From the NCBI GenBank assembly GCA_015680685.1, contig MNCI01002041.1, forward strand, positions 728,138 to 775,491: a stretch of 47,354 nucleotides of DNA, given 5' to 3'. Under the pieces are notes generated by a model. It had not been told where the DNA came from and ran no database searches. It saw only the letters and a program-made list of their open reading frames with translations. Position numbers and translations under genes: made by a program. Position 1 is the first letter of the stretch; each line of letters opens with the position of its first letter. Source of the DNA: Gnetum montanum. Its lineage: Eukaryota; Streptophyta; Gnetopsida; Gnetales; Gnetaceae. Shown piece by piece: positions 22,210 to 33,985 of the stretch.

Positions 22210-22841
22210 TTCCCTACTGATGCATTATATCCCTGTCATGTTGCCCTCCTAACACATGGAGAAAATTGTTTAAAATCATGTCAACACATAGATTTAATTT
22301 TTCCCTTTGCTTCATTAGCTACTAAATATACTATTGTTCCTAATAGATCTACATCATGAGCATGAATTAGAGAAAGAATGGGATAACACAACTTCTCACA
22401 AGAAAACTCTAATCCTTAGTACATGTCCTAGAACATCTTTTTGTTGATTCATGATTCTCTTTTTTTTGTTGTAATCTAGAATTTTTACTTTAGGCTTTCT
22501 ATCTCTTGAATGATCTAGATTTGCTACAAATCTAGTTTTTGTTATCTTGGCTTTTCCCTTTAGGTTTAAAGATTTAATGGATTTGATTTGTCCCACTTTA
22601 AATATTGTTGTCAATTTTTCTCATCTATCAATTACTAGCTAACTTTCACTCTGTATAGATCTTCATACAATATCTATCCATTTCTTATTTGGCTATTCTA
22701 TGCATGTGTTTCATTTTCTACTTTCAATTTTCTAACATTTGAAAAAAAACATTTGGCTCATATTATCATATTTTTCTCATAATCTGAAAGTCTCCTTTTG
22801 ATTTTAGGAAAATTATTTGAAAGATTGATTTTCCTACACCA
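21500..22841 (+). repeat. 3' LTR of element B
   Basis: Direct repeat of 7604-8937 with the same order of landmarks, including TATAAATA at 21964-21971. It carries a shorter TC tract (22167-22207) and extra sequence of several tens of bp between the TATA box and the ATTTGGAAATCTCTC block. Similarity to the left copy continues weakly to about 22880, so the exact end is uncertain. Confidence 0.75.
22167..22207. repeat. (TC)n microsatellite in the 3' LTR of B
   Basis: 41 bp of TC repeat at the position equivalent to 8206-8301 of the left LTR. Confidence 0.9.
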
Positions 22842-22889
22842 TCAAGTGGTCATAATATTACGTGGCTCAATTTCGTGTTAGGTTGTATT

Positions 22890-25190
22890 GGATTCATATT
22901 GTAATAAGATTAGCAAGCTCCATGTAGTATATTAATTCCTCTATCCATAGGTCCTAGGTTTTAATCTCTATCTTGTGGATTATCATAAGACCATCAATAA
23001 TCCTTTCTTAGGTAACATTAACTTTCTATTGCAAAGTAGCATTAATGTGAGCCTTCAATGCCATAATCTTCTTCTCATTAATTTCCTTTTATAAGTCCAC
23101 CTATTCTTTGTAATGTTGCTTAAACATATCTTGGTGGCCTCATTCTTCCAAATCTCAATTTCAATTGTGGGACTCTATTGTAATGCATGAACTTCTATGA
23201 TGGATAGTTTTCTATTTTCTCGTGATAATATTTTGATATTTGCATTTACCTTTACAAAATATTTGCAAAGATGGTTCAACTAATTTTTCAAAATATTTTT
23301 TTCTTAGCTAGTTGAGCCAACCTTTGGTATTTTATTGTTAACCCCTTATTTTCTTCCTCCAACATGGGGATATTCTTTTACATGAGATAAGCCTTAATAG
23401 TAGTAGCTAAAGCATTCCTTATGGCCTTCCTTCATTCAATCTCCAATTATTATTTCTTGGTGATTAAACATTGGATTTCCTTAGTTCTGAAGTCACCAAG
23501 TAACTCTCATGCTACAAACTATGCTTAATCTTATAATTAAGCATGTATTTGGACCACCTCATCTTGCAACTATTGGATTTTTAACTCTACATGTTGTAGT
23601 TAAGTCTCAATAAGCACCAACTTTCCCTTGGTTGTAATTAATTTGGAGTCAACTATCATGACATTTTTAGAAAATTTGAATTATCTTGAAGATTCTAATC
23701 TATTTGGAGCAAGTGATCCAAGGTATCCTTGTACTTTGATACAGTCATTGATCTACCAACTTTCCAAATACTTTTGGGTTCTTAAACATCCTAGGCACTA
23801 TTAAATCAAGAATGGGGGCTAGAAGAACATGCAAGACAACATTTACTTACTCTACAACATCCTTAGCAATATTTTCTTGGCCTTCATGTGGCATGATCAA
23901 GATCGTGGCACCATTACCATATGTAAGAGTTATATGAAATATAGTTGCATTCCCAAAAATTTGTAGGTACTAGTCATCCCTTATGGGTTGCATAGAAATC
24001 CTTCCAGATGCTAAGTCCTTGGATATTTTGGGTTCATTGAAGGATACACCTAAGCATTGTCAAAAGTCTCATATATTCTAGGTTATAGCTTGTAACATCT
24101 CTTATAAGTGATTCATTGTTGGATGATAAACATCGGGATCTATTGCAGTGATATGGCTTCTTGGTCATATAGCTCCTATTTATATTGTAGGTATATGTTG
24201 TGGAACTTTGGTGTTGGCACATTATTCCACCTAATCTTTTTTGCCTAGTACGGGTTTGATCATCTCTACATATGATGCATTTGAAGCCCTCCTAATCACA
24301 TTATTTGTGTAGCCCAATATTCTGACTTGCCTACAAAGTTTCCTAATTAGGCATAGAAATGGAAGCATGAATCTACCAATTTTCTTCTCCCCTAATCTTC
24401 TTTGGATTTCTAAGAAAAGTAGATAAGTCATGTTAGCTAGGTATTTCCCACTCAATATAGCACATCCCCTAGCTGCATAGGTTGAAATTCTATTTAAGTG
24501 CTTAGTAGAGTAGATGTGATAAGTTCCTATCTTGAAATAGATTTTCTTTGTTTTTGTCATGGAATCATATTATTTGTTCTTATCCCCATAGGCTCTCTTC
24601 AACCATAGGATCAAAGTATTGGAGTCAAATCCATTGAAGATTAGAACAATTTCTCTGTCCACAAAAGGTAATTCTTAAACTATGGTGATGGCCTCCATAG
24701 CATAAGACACTATGATTCCCTCAATTTTAACTATGACATCTTCTTGCTTGTTATGCTAGAATTGGCACATATTTCATAGATATCAATCTTCATTGACTAA
24801 AAGAGTTATCCATCATGGAAAATCTTGTAGCTGATCTTGTATCTTTTGTGATGTAAACTCAAGCAATGATCCTAAGTTAAGTTCCATAATCATCCCAACC
24901 CTAAGAGACATATTGCTTATGGCCTTAACACACACATTAGAAAGTGTGATCTATCTACTTGCCACTAATGTAGGTGGTGCTAAGGCTTCTACTTGTGTAG
25001 AATACTATGATTTCTAACCTTGTAGTGTGGGTTAGTCAACTTCTTACTCTCTCTATAGTTCCTCTATGTAGAATTATTGTAATTACTCTTGTCCTTGCCA
25101 TCATTCTTTACCTTTGCCACACTCTTCTTATGGCCTCTTCTCTCTGGGCTATGAGGGTTTTCTTACTTTAGGAATGCAATTTGGTATCAT
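22890..25190 (-). pseudogene. ORF2 of element G, N-terminal and coiled-coil part
   Basis: The minus-strand remnant begins near 25190 and follows ORF2 of C in order. MELNLGSLLEFTSQKIQDQL matches VELNFGPFIEFAPELVKTQL. IEGIIVSYAMEAI matches IGGVSVDFSAKAI. In the open piece 24231-24560, IYFKIGTYHIYSTK and KLCRQVRILGYTNNVIRRA match IYFKINTYHLFLTK and KLCRHVGILGYTNDVPRKA. Decayed helical sequence follows to about 22890, where B interrupts it. The N-terminal region resembles the plant 'putative plant transposon protein' family (I-GV-VDFSP-AI---LGLP type). It lies in the position of the Athila env-like gene. Its function is unknown. Confidence 0.7.
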
Positions 25191-25559
25191 TGATAATCAT
25201 CAAGGATCAATCGTTAATATTTTATCATACTTCTTATGATTTTAATCCTTTAGTTTAACCAAATCCTCAAAAAATATAATGTTACTAACAACAAGTAACT
25301 ATGAAATATTATTACCTAGGCTTGAAGGTAGCTATTTTTAAGAATTATTAATTAAGTTCATTATTTTTATTATTAATTATCTTAGTGTGCTCTAAAGATG
25401 GTAGTTATAAAAAGTTTTGAAATTGAGCTCTGAAAGCTGAAGGATTTTGAAATTGTGTTAATAGGACTTATACTCTAAAACTTATGATGCATTGAAGGCT
25501 ATGGACTCTTGAAATAGAAAAATTCACCTCTTGTTTGAAAGAAATATGAAAAATTCTAA

Positions 25560-25700
25560 GGAGTGTTGCACCTATTTACAGGTTTTTTATAAGCATAATG
25601 TCATAGTAACAACATCATAGCTACAACATCAAGGATCTTAGAACACATGCCTCTACTCAATTTGGTCCTAAAACTTTGTCATTTCTTTTGTGTAATTAAG
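25560..25700 (-). promoter_or_regulatory. Possible internal promoter ahead of ORF2 in G
   Basis: The minus strand reads GATGTTGTAGCTATGATGTT, then ACTATGACATTATGCTTATAAAAAA. It looks like decayed GATATCGT-type palindromes followed by a TATA-like box, at the same relative place as the clearer module of C (35640-35760). This relies on comparison with C. Confidence 0.35.
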
Positions 25701-27299
25701 TGTCCCAAGGCTTCCTGAGGCTTGTCCAAGTAAAAGATGATTCTATCCTATGAACAAAAGGATTGGAAATGATGGAAAACCCATTATATTAGCATTGTAT
25801 CAAGGCCAAATTAATCAAAATTAGAAGGTTTAAAAAATAATGAAAATGTTTATAAAATGAAATACAAAAAAGAAGATAAGTAAATGTGAGAATAATCCTC
25901 AATATAAATCAACTCCCCATGATGTTTTAGAAGGTGTCATATTGGTTTGTAGTCATGATTTACAAGAGTCATTATGTGAATCCTCCATAAAGCAAACTTC
26001 TACCCTTAATTCCCTTGTATAGCCACTCCTGTAAGTATCTATGGGCACTTTAAGGAGTTAAATGTAAAACATTTCCTTGATTCAGTACATACATATACAA
26101 CTATTAATGTTGGAACCTTGCACTATGCTATACAAAAAACTAACTTTATAATTAAAATACAATAGTAATGTGATCATGGAGGTAGAAAGGGAGTGTAGAA
26201 GTGGGGCATGAGGCACTTAATCATGCTTATGATAGATTTCATGTATGATGTGTGACTAAATAATTAGTCATACCTATTAGTTAAGAGTCCAAACAATGTT
26301 CAACCACTTCCAATAACATCACATTGCATCTTCCAAGGCCTACCATCATGAGACTAACTAACCACCATGTTGAAAACAAAACCACTTAAGAAGAAGAGAT
26401 TGGAAACTATACATTAGAGTTGTTATGAATAATTAATTAATCATTAGTTCATGTATTATAAACCTTACCCATTGGTTAGAGGAATTCCTTTGGACATGGA
26501 TCACATGTCTTTCCAATGGTATCCTAAGAATGATTTCTTTTAATCTTAATTAACTATTTTAATTTGTTACCCTTTCCATAGAACTAACTTCGAGCATGGG
26601 TCACATGTCTATATAGTGATGTAATAAGGGAATAATTGTTTATATAAAATACATTTCAAAATATTCAAAAGCATAAGCGATAGTGTGTCAACATGCAATA
26701 AGTAAACCCTAAAATGAAGGTCAAAAAAATGAACAAATCCCCTTAATATAACACTCTTATTTATAACCCTTCATCCTTCTTCCTTTCTTCAGAATATGAT
26801 GATTATTGATCATTTTTAGTCTCTAAATATGATTAGGATCATACTATTTCCATGAGAAGGACCTTTTATTAATGGAATTGAGGGGATAAATGTAATGGTC
26901 TCAATATTATGTACAACTACTTCTTCAAGAATTTGATAGCATAGAACAAAATTCCAATAACAAAGTAAATTTCCTTCATAAAGAAGGCAACTTTATTAAT
27001 AACAATATGAAACTAACTAATTAAAAGAAAAAAATATGTAAAAGAAATAGAAAAAAATTATCAAAAATTATAAAATGTATTAAGATTTGAAAGATATATT
27101 AAAATTTTAAAAATATAAAAGAACAATATGAAACAAAAAGATGAAAAACTTATCCCCATAAGGTATCATATGAAGTATGTACCTTCCCTATCACTAAGAT
27201 TGAAGATGGAGATATGAAAAAGGTAACAAGCTTGGGAAGTGGTAAAGCTATTAGTGCAGTGCATGGCTACTTAGGAATCTTTAAATAATTTGACTTATT
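25701..27299 (-). other. Untranslated region between integrase and ORF2 in G
   Basis: No coding content. On the minus strand, ATTGGAAAGACATGTGATCC (about 26520-26501) corresponds to ATTGGAAAGACATGTATCCA in C (34784-34803), and the T/A-rich tract at 27010-27140 matches 34310-34380 of C. This shows that C and G share this UTR. A diverged tandem duplication lies at 26480-26640. Confidence 0.5.
26480..26640. repeat. Diverged tandem duplication in the UTR of G
   Basis: Two blocks about 110 bp apart share GACATGTGAYCCATG followed by a TTCY-TA-G-AA--GGTAA pattern and a TTAATTAA-type end (minus strand). Confidence 0.5.
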
Positions 27300-28500
27300 G
27301 CATGTTGATCAAAATAAATATTTGTGAATAATAAGGGTGGTATATTTACATGACACCAAATGTGAATATAGAATATATGATGTAAGGTCCTTTCTATACT
27401 GTTTGGAATTTGGTATGTTGTGGCATGTGTAAGATTTTAATAAAGAACCTTATCTCCTAGTTGAAATTTTACACATCTACTATCATGATGTTGTTTGGTG
27501 TACGCCTTGTGAACCACATTCATCATGAGTACTACCCTACAATTTTTATTTAGCACATTAAGGTTCATAATGCATTCTTTCTCAGCTAAATTAATGTTAA
27601 GGTCAAGCTTACAAGAAGTGTTTAGTGTACTGTTTGAATTGAAAATTTTAGTAACTTACGATATTCTAAATCATATAGGGAGTATCCTATAGAAAGTTTC
27701 TAGGTGAAGTGGTAGGCTGATAAGGCATCATTGAGTTTTATGCTCAATTCTTTTATCTACTAACTGCCTTGGTGAGGATTCATGTAATCTTCCTAATGGT
27801 TACTTTAGCTTGTTCATTAGCTAGGGATGGTAAGGTGTGATACGTTTATGTTCCACCTCTAAGTATTTCATTAGTTTCTTAAAGGTAGTGTCCACAAAAT
27901 GGGTACCAATATTAGAAATAAGCTTCCTTAGCTTACCAAACCTATTTACTACCTATTGTTAAAATATTTTGATGGTTGTTGCTACTATACAATCAATTAC
28001 AACTATAGCTTCTACCCATTTTATATAGTAGTCTACAGTAACAATAATGTAGGAATTCCTGTTGAACATGGGTATGATTGAACCCATGAAATGACTCTAA
28101 TGGTTGGATCCATTCTTGAGGATCTTCAAGCCTTGTAGCCATCCAATCATTGCAATGCACCTTTTATAAAACTAATTTAAACTAATGGTTCCCTAAATAT
28201 TTTTGGCAAAAAGTATTTTTCCATGAGGATTTTGATGACTATTCATCTTTTAGCATAGTGGACTCCACAAGATCCCTTGTGAGCATCCTAGAGAATTTTG
28301 ATTTGATTTTCTTTTGGAACACATCATCATACTCAGACATCTATGAAAATTTGATAAAATATACCTTTTATCTCCATGTAATGCTTGATTTGGTGTCAAA
28401 ACTATCGTTTCCTACATTTGTCCTAGCCAGTAGGAACTTGTTGCATGAGCAAGTAGATGACATAATGAGTGTACTAAAGCTTGACTATGTTAGATGCAAC
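27300..28500 (-). pseudogene. Integrase of element G (degenerate)
   Basis: The zinc-finger region (about 28450-28240) reads CVPKENQIKIL, DAHKGSCGVHYAKR and EKYFLPKIF, which corresponds to CVPE-E---IL--CH---GGH-G---T--K----FYWP in Athila-like integrases. The core (28130-27600) is strongly decayed. Near 27480 the C-terminus reads KQHHDSRCVKFQLGDKVLY, corresponding to K--HD--I---F--GDKVLLF. This piece links RNase H to the UTR ahead of ORF2. Many stops are present. The plus-strand frame 28258-28521 is a shadow. Confidence 0.65.
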
Positions 28501-28559
28501 CATTGTTATTTTTGCAAATAATAGCTCATCAAGGGACTAATCAAAGAGTGGCTTCACAT

Positions 28560-28716
28560 TCACTTTATTATCCCATCTTAACCAAGACAAGTGATCAATT
28601 GCAACATTTTTAGTCCTTTTTTTGTCAATCATAGTGATGTCAAACTCTTACACGATTACTAGCCATCATATGATACAAGAGCTAACCACATGAATGTAGT
28701 GATCCATACATTGATG
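28560..28716 (-). pseudogene. RNase H C-terminus of element G
   Basis: Reads EFDITMIDKKRTKNVAIDHL followed by SWL, the Q-FD-EI-DKKG-ENVVADHLSRL end of gypsy RNase H. It continues the frame of 29764-30040 when the insert 28717-29757 is set aside. Confidence 0.75.
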
Positions 28717-29763
28717 TGTATAGAAACAAAACAAAACAAAATGTTCAATCCTTTTCATTATATGAAAAAGGAAATGATGCTACTAGTTTACTTTGGAGAG
28801 GAGAATGAAGAATATGTAATATAGGTTGGAAGGATGCACAATTCAAAATGTGTAAATGATAAGATTAACTAGCTAGATATGGATTTATTTTTTCCAACAT
28901 CTAAGAATAAAAGTAAATGAATTAATAGCAAATGAATTTACAATCCTTGAGACAAGCAAGCTACCATTGTGCATCTAGGATTAGTGGTATATGGATGGGT
29001 TAGTAAATTTGAGGATGTTAACAAGGAGAAATTAAATTCTAGAGCAAAAGCTACATTATAAAATATGCTATAGAAGAAAAACTATGAAGAATTAAGAAAC
29101 ATGATATCTAATCAAACTAATAATTGAGCAAAAGAAGTAAATAGATTGCACTGACCTAAATCTATTATTGTTATGTATTAGACTATTACTAAATTTTAAA
29201 CATTTGTTATAGTATACATTGGTTATAGTATAATGAAAACCAAAAACTAGTTTTCAGATATTTTCTATATAAATCATTTCAAACCAATGATATCATAATA
29301 TCATTTTCATTAGAATTTGCATATGAAATTACAACTTGCACAACTATGCATGTTATGGGTATCAATATAAAATACAATTATTTCAAATTTTTATGTTGAT
29401 AATCTTGTATTCAACATAATTAAGGAAATCTATCAAAATTTTTCAAATTTTCTAATCCTAATTTTTTTAAAATTTATGAAACATTCCAAATTTAATGAAA
29501 ACCTCCTTTTAAGTTATAATTATATGTTACAATGTTCAACTAGGGATGGTGGATTTGTTATGTTATGTGAGAATGTGTATTTTTTTCTACCTCTCCTTGG
29601 TGTAGGCTAATTTTAATTGAATCTTTAATTACATTGTATTTAGTATTATGAAATATTGGAAATTGGCTAATGTTTTACACTATTAGAGTCCAATGCTTCT
29701 TTTGGATGTATTTATATTTTCAACATTATATTATATTGTTTATGTATATAACTCTATTGTATA
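28717..29763. mobile_element. 1035-bp insertion in RNase H of G, flanked by TGTATA
   Basis: The RNase H frame of G stops just after LMNKCQK and resumes beyond this block in the same frame. A 6-bp direct repeat, TGTATA, lies at both edges (28717-28722 and 29758-29763). The inserted DNA is about 75% A+T by eye. It starts GAAACAAAACAAAACAAAAT and has no obvious terminal inverted repeats, LTRs or recognised coding sequence. It is a mobile element of unknown type, or a filler insertion. Confidence 0.6.
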
Positions 29764-30040
29764 CTTTTGGCACTTGTTCATAAGGAACTGGATTGTACTA
29801 TGATCACTATGTATAAAAATTGAATATTCAAGCACATAGTACTTAAATTTTTCTAAGACATACATCATGGTCATGAGTTCTTTTTCCATGATGGTATAGT
29901 TCAACTAAACACCTCTAATACTTTTTCTTACGTAATGAATGTAGTATGGATTTTTTTTATCATCAAACTCCATGGGCATGGCTCCCAAAGTAATGTTGGA
30001 TGCATCTATCATGATATGAAATTTCTTAGACTAACCAAGA
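29764..30040 (-). pseudogene. RNase H N-terminus of element G
   Basis: Reads MIDASNITLGAMPMEFDDKK, then LNYTIMEKELMTMMYVLEKF, YYVLEYSIFIHSDHSTIQF and LMNK. Catalytic positions are visible: D in IDAS, E in EKEL and D in SDHS. This is the gypsy RNase H pattern (CDASD-A-GAVL, NY---EKELLAVV-A-EKFR-YL and V-TDHAAL-YL). One stop lies before LNYT. The plus-strand frame 29935-30138 is a shadow. Confidence 0.8.
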
Positions 30041-30042
30041 AC

Positions 30043-30878
30043 TTACAAGATGAGAGTTTCTATAAGCGTTTGTTTCAAAAGTTCAAATTCATGATCACAT
30101 TTCTTAGTCCACTCAAATGCTACATCCTTTTTCATTAGTTCTACTAATGGTTTAACAATTTTTAAGAAGTTCTTTATGAATCTCCTATAGTAGCCTATGT
30201 ATTCAAGGAAAGATCTAAAATCTTTTATTATTTGTGATTTCTTTATTATTTCTTGGATCACTCTTATCTTCTCAAGATCCATCTCTATTCCTTTCTTTAA
30301 CACTCAATATCTAAGAATAATGTCTTTCTAGATTATCAAATGGCTTTGCTTCTAGTTAAGCTTAAGATTAATTTCCACACATTATTTCAACACCTACTCT
30401 AGGCAATCCAATGCTTACTCAAAATTAGAACCTTAGGTGAAAAATTCATCCATGAAGACTTCCAAACCACTACCAATTTCTTGCTAGAAAATACTTAAGA
30501 CTAGGCATTGGAACATAGTAGGAGCATTACATATTCCAAAAGGCATTGTTTTATAAGCAAAAGTTCCTTAGGAACTTATGAATATAGTTTTGGCTTGATC
30601 TTCTAAAGCTATATGAATTTGGTTAGAGCCACTATAGCTATCCAACATGTTGTAATACTTGTAACTAGCAATGGTGTCCAACACTTGGTTAACAAATAAT
30701 AATGGAAAATAATCCTTGAAGGTTGTCATATTTAATAGCTTGAAGTCAATGTAGATCCTCCACTAGCCCCCTTTCTTTGACATAATGATAATTAGATTAA
30801 ACCACTCGTTGTCTACCATAAGGTACATGAATCTAGCTTTTAGAAGTTTCTCAATATCTTTTTTAATGATTTGCTTTA
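30043..30878 (-). pseudogene. Reverse transcriptase of element G
   Basis: Athila-like RT on the minus strand. From 30878: QIIKKDIEKLLKARF, WRIYIDFKLLNM, YNMLDSYSGSNQIHIALEDQ, GTFAYKTMPFGICNAPTMFQ, LEVFMDEF, then LKKGIEMDLEKIRVIQEI and FLEYIGYYRRFIKNFLKIVK in the open piece 30043-30303. The order and wording match the Athila pattern MPFGLCNAPATFQ and MEVFMDDFSV-G. The catalytic pair reads FMDE, so the second Asp is lost. Several TAG/TAA stops fall where the family has Q or W. The N-terminal edge is cut exactly by element C, and the frame continues at 40053. Confidence 0.85.
30874..30878. other. Target-site duplication of C, left copy (CTTTA)
   Basis: CTTTA immediately before the LTR start at 30879. 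It is repeated perfectly at 40053-40057, just after the 3' LTR. Confidence 0.95.
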
Positions 30879-31664
30879 TGATGAATCATGGTTTGCCAAG
30901 CTTGATATCACAACCTGGATACAATATTGTATACACGTTATTGTGATTCCTATGTTAGCCTATAAATACAACAGTCAGGCACACAGTGAGAGGAGATCAT
31001 TAGAGAGTTAGAAGTTCTTTTCTTTTGGTAGTTTAGTTTCAATTTATTTCTTTCAAAATAGTTATTCCTAGTGCATGCCTGCAGTGTGATGATTGTAATT
31101 GTATGCCACCTTTTTTCGAGTGTGACGTCCTTGGACACATGCATGACTGGAAATAAAGATTGAGATTCCTTTCATCATTGCAACATTCACTTACATTAAT
31201 TTCATTATTTTAATTATCTAATGTTTTCTTTAATTAAAATATGATTTATTGTTATTTACTTTTCCTATCATTAAGTGGAATGTGTATGTCTTAATCACAA
31301 GCATTTAAGTGTGAATACTTGGCATGCCCAGTAGTAATCCCACGAAGTCCAAGACATGTATAGATGGTTAAGGATGGATACCATCTCCATAGGCTAATTT
31401 AGGTTTTGCTCTTATTATTAATTTAATCAATTTATCTTTTCTATTATCAAGAGTAACATAGAGATTAGGACAATATCATATGCCTCACTCTAGACTAAAC
31501 CATACGTGACAAAGCTACTACTAGTCCAGGTGGGAAGATAGCGATCTGCGATCAACGTATAACTGTCTAGGTGCCACAACTAGTCCATTCATGGAGTTCG
31601 ATTAGATCGTGTGTACACACTCATATTCATATGGTTGAGTATAGAGGTACCTTGCCACTCATCA
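30879..31664 (+). repeat. 5' LTR of element C (786 bp)
   Basis: Starts TGATGAATCATGG and ends CCACTCATCA. It contains a GATATCA/CAATATTG palindrome region (30905-30945), TATAAATA (30961-30968) and an AATAAA signal (31152-31157). It is 29 bp shorter than the 3' LTR, mainly through loss of part of the palindrome cluster near 30890-30915. Confidence 0.95.
30961..30968 (+). promoter_or_regulatory. TATA box of the 5' LTR of C
   Basis: TATAAATA in GCCTATAAATACA. It is conserved at 39349-39356 in the 3' LTR and 46224-46231 in D, and on the minus strand at 2363-2370 in A. Confidence 0.75.
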
Positions 31665-31684
31665 TTGGCACCGCTACCAAGGAT
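31665..31684 (+). other. Primer binding site of element C
   Basis: TTGGCACCGCTACCAAGGAT directly follows the LTR and matches the A site apart from a few transitions. Confidence 0.75.
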
Positions 31685-31839
31685 GGTGCTAGTTATCTAG
31701 ATTAGTTGTATTACATAAGATCGTTGTAAAAGGATATTAATGATATATCTTTCGAGAAGTACTCAAACACACACCATGAATCAACAACAATATCTCACTC
31801 ATGTGGAACTGATTATGAACCGTGTAGTGTGACTATTCA

Positions 31840-33985
31840 TTAGAGAACTAACGAATTATACAATGAAGAAGATTGGAGTGATCCATCTTATGAAGGGGTT
31901 TTTCATGACCATGGCCACCCTAACAACACTTAAAGACTACATTCACCTGAGGCAGATAATCTAGAAGAAGATGACATAAATCCTAAACTAGGGGAGGACT
32001 CAAGGCCTAAGACCTCCTCGGAACTTAGAAATGATAAACCAAGGGACCATGAGGATATTATAGAAGGCATGGCTATCCTACCAGTTCCTCCTTTTCATCT
32101 TTCCCCTCAACTTCAATGTCTAGTTTTGACGAAGATGAATGTAGGAATAGAAACAGAACTCCACAAAAGGGTCAGAGTAAAAGCAAAAATCAAACCCACA
32201 GACATACTCAAGGTCATCAACATGAATACAAGCCCCATTGTCACCATCAATCAAATAGACATTTTAATCACCACTTATCTGACAATGATAAATCCATGTT
32301 AGTCCCTAAAAGCCTAATGCACATCACAAAGGTCATTAAGATATCTCACAATCATCACAAGAAGAGTCAACTACCTAAGCTCAACCTGAATAATATTTCA
32401 AAATTTGTTGGAGGCTATGATTTAGATATGCAACATCATTTGCAGGCCTTCTATGATGCTTGTGTGCTCACCAATCTAGACAATAAATGGCAAAATCTTA
32501 AGCTCTTCCCTAGGACACTAATCGATAAAGCTGAAGTGTGGTATAGATCATTGGAACCAAATTTCATCAGACGATGGTCAACCATGTTTGAACTTTTCAT
32601 TAAAAGATATTAGACCTATGCACAAGTGTCCACCTTGAGGAGACAAATCCAAGGATGGAATCAAGAACAATAGGAACCATTGGACATGGCCTTAGATAGA
32701 TACTATACCTTATTGAATAAATGTCTAGGTCATAGGTTCTTCAAGAAAGAGTAAACACTCCACATTATAGATGGGCTCAGCAATCAAACAAGGGTAAACC
32801 TTGGGAAGTATGCCAAAGGATAACTATATAAGCTCCAAGGCCACCAAGTTAAAGAACTAATAGAGTGTCTGGCGAAAGAAGAGAGAGAATTATCTAAATG
32901 GAAGAATGCCAAAGCATTTGAGTGGGATCCAACTCTAGAAACAACAAGGATCCAGAACCATAATGAAGAGAAGACAACCAATTCTGAAGGGGTGATACAA
33001 TTCCAACCTTTGCCAATACAAAAATTGATAAATGAAATTGAGGCAAAGCATAACAAGATGACTGTATGGGCAAATGAACAATGTGTGAATTTAGAAGAAA
33101 TTATTGGGGAGAGGGTCATCCAAAAATAAACCTAGCAATTAAAATAAATAGAGGGCACAAAAATCAGAAATAATTAAGAACACTATTCAGCAACCAAGGA
33201 GAATGACTAAGGGTAACGATGCCAAAGGCTCAACTATAGATAATGAGGATGAATGTGATGTCTGTTTCTATGACCATCTAAAGGGCCATTGCCCAGTCTT
33301 GTCACATCTAAATGAGCATTAGGTAGGGAAGCTACACCCAAAATTCATACAAATATATTAGTTTAGGCACATCCTTATTCCACAAGGTAATTATGGACAA
33401 CCCCATGATCCATTGTACTATCCTAAGAGGAGCTATTACCAACCTCAACACTTTCCTCAACCACAGTGGCAAAACTCACATGCTTGGGGAAGGCCACCAT
33501 CTAGCCAACCACATCCTCCCTCTCTACCAAAACCAAATACCTACTATGTTCAACATCCTAGTTCTCCAACCAGTTCTAAATCCTTTATTTCCAATCATCA
33601 TTATCACTCTCCCGAGCATCATCAACCCATGTCTTTTCCTAAGGGATCACCACCTCATACTTCTCATACTTCTCCTCACCCTTAGTATTCTCATCCTTCA
33701 CCTCCTTCTACATCACCATCAGATGTATTGAATGGTTCCGCATCACCATGCCAACCAATGGATGTAACTTGTGCTACTACTATTAATGAAAGTAGGTTCC
33801 CTCCACAACATGGGAAGCATCCCTTCTTTAACCATGATCGTAAGAAGAAGAATCACACTTCTGAACCTACTTCACCTTCTAAACTAGCCCAAGGAAAACT
33901 TGGTGCCACACCTTCATTAGCCCCATCAAAAACCCTTGTCACTATACCCAAGCCTCCACCTCACACTCCAATGTCCACATGATCC
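31840..33985 (+). pseudogene. Gag of element C
   Basis: The capsid polyprotein. The N-terminus RTNELYNEEDWSD matches RTNELYDDEDWSI in D. A His-rich stretch (32180-32280) follows. The capsid domain (32390-32830) reads LPKLNLNNISKFVGGYDLDM, NLKLFPRTLIDKAEVWYRSL, FELFIKRY and VSTLRRQIQGW, the Retrotrans_gag pattern (L-LFP-SL-DKA--W--SL, F---Y, L---I). At 33254-33295 a zinc knuckle, CDVCFYDHLKGHCP, has the CX2CX3HX4C spacing seen in Athila Gag. The tail is Pro/His/Ser-rich (33413-33982). The open piece 32116-32613 is the longest. TAG stops and a frameshift between 32620 and 33254 break it. Confidence 0.85.

Larger units (their letters stand above)
7604..22841 (+). mobile_element. Element B: Tat-like Ty3/gypsy retrotransposon
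   Basis: Long plus-strand element with two related LTRs (about 7604-8937 and 21500-22841). Between them lie gag (9047-10720), protease (10723-11060), RT (17170-18000), RNase H, a second archaeal-type RNase H (18640-19080), integrase (19100-20330) and a 3' UTR with tandem repeats. The domain order and the dual RNase H are diagnostic of the Tat lineage (Tat/Ogre/Retand). Element K splits the protease-RT linker. B lies inside ORF2 of G. All frames are broken and the LTRs have diverged strongly, so the insertion is old. The target duplication could not be identified. Confidence 0.85.

Noticed and set aside
28258-28521. 87-codon plus-strand frame
   Set aside because: The opposite strand carries the zinc-finger part of the G integrase in the right order; this frame is its shadow.
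28723-29757. Terminal inverted repeats or a poly(A) tail on the 1035-bp insert
   Set aside because: The left end (GAAACAAAAC) and the reverse complement of the right end (ATAGAGTTAT) do not match, and the A-rich end is on the wrong side for a plus-strand tail.
32784-33119. 111-codon minus-strand frame
   Set aside because: It lies opposite the gag of C, whose plus-strand text continues through it with family-typical motifs.
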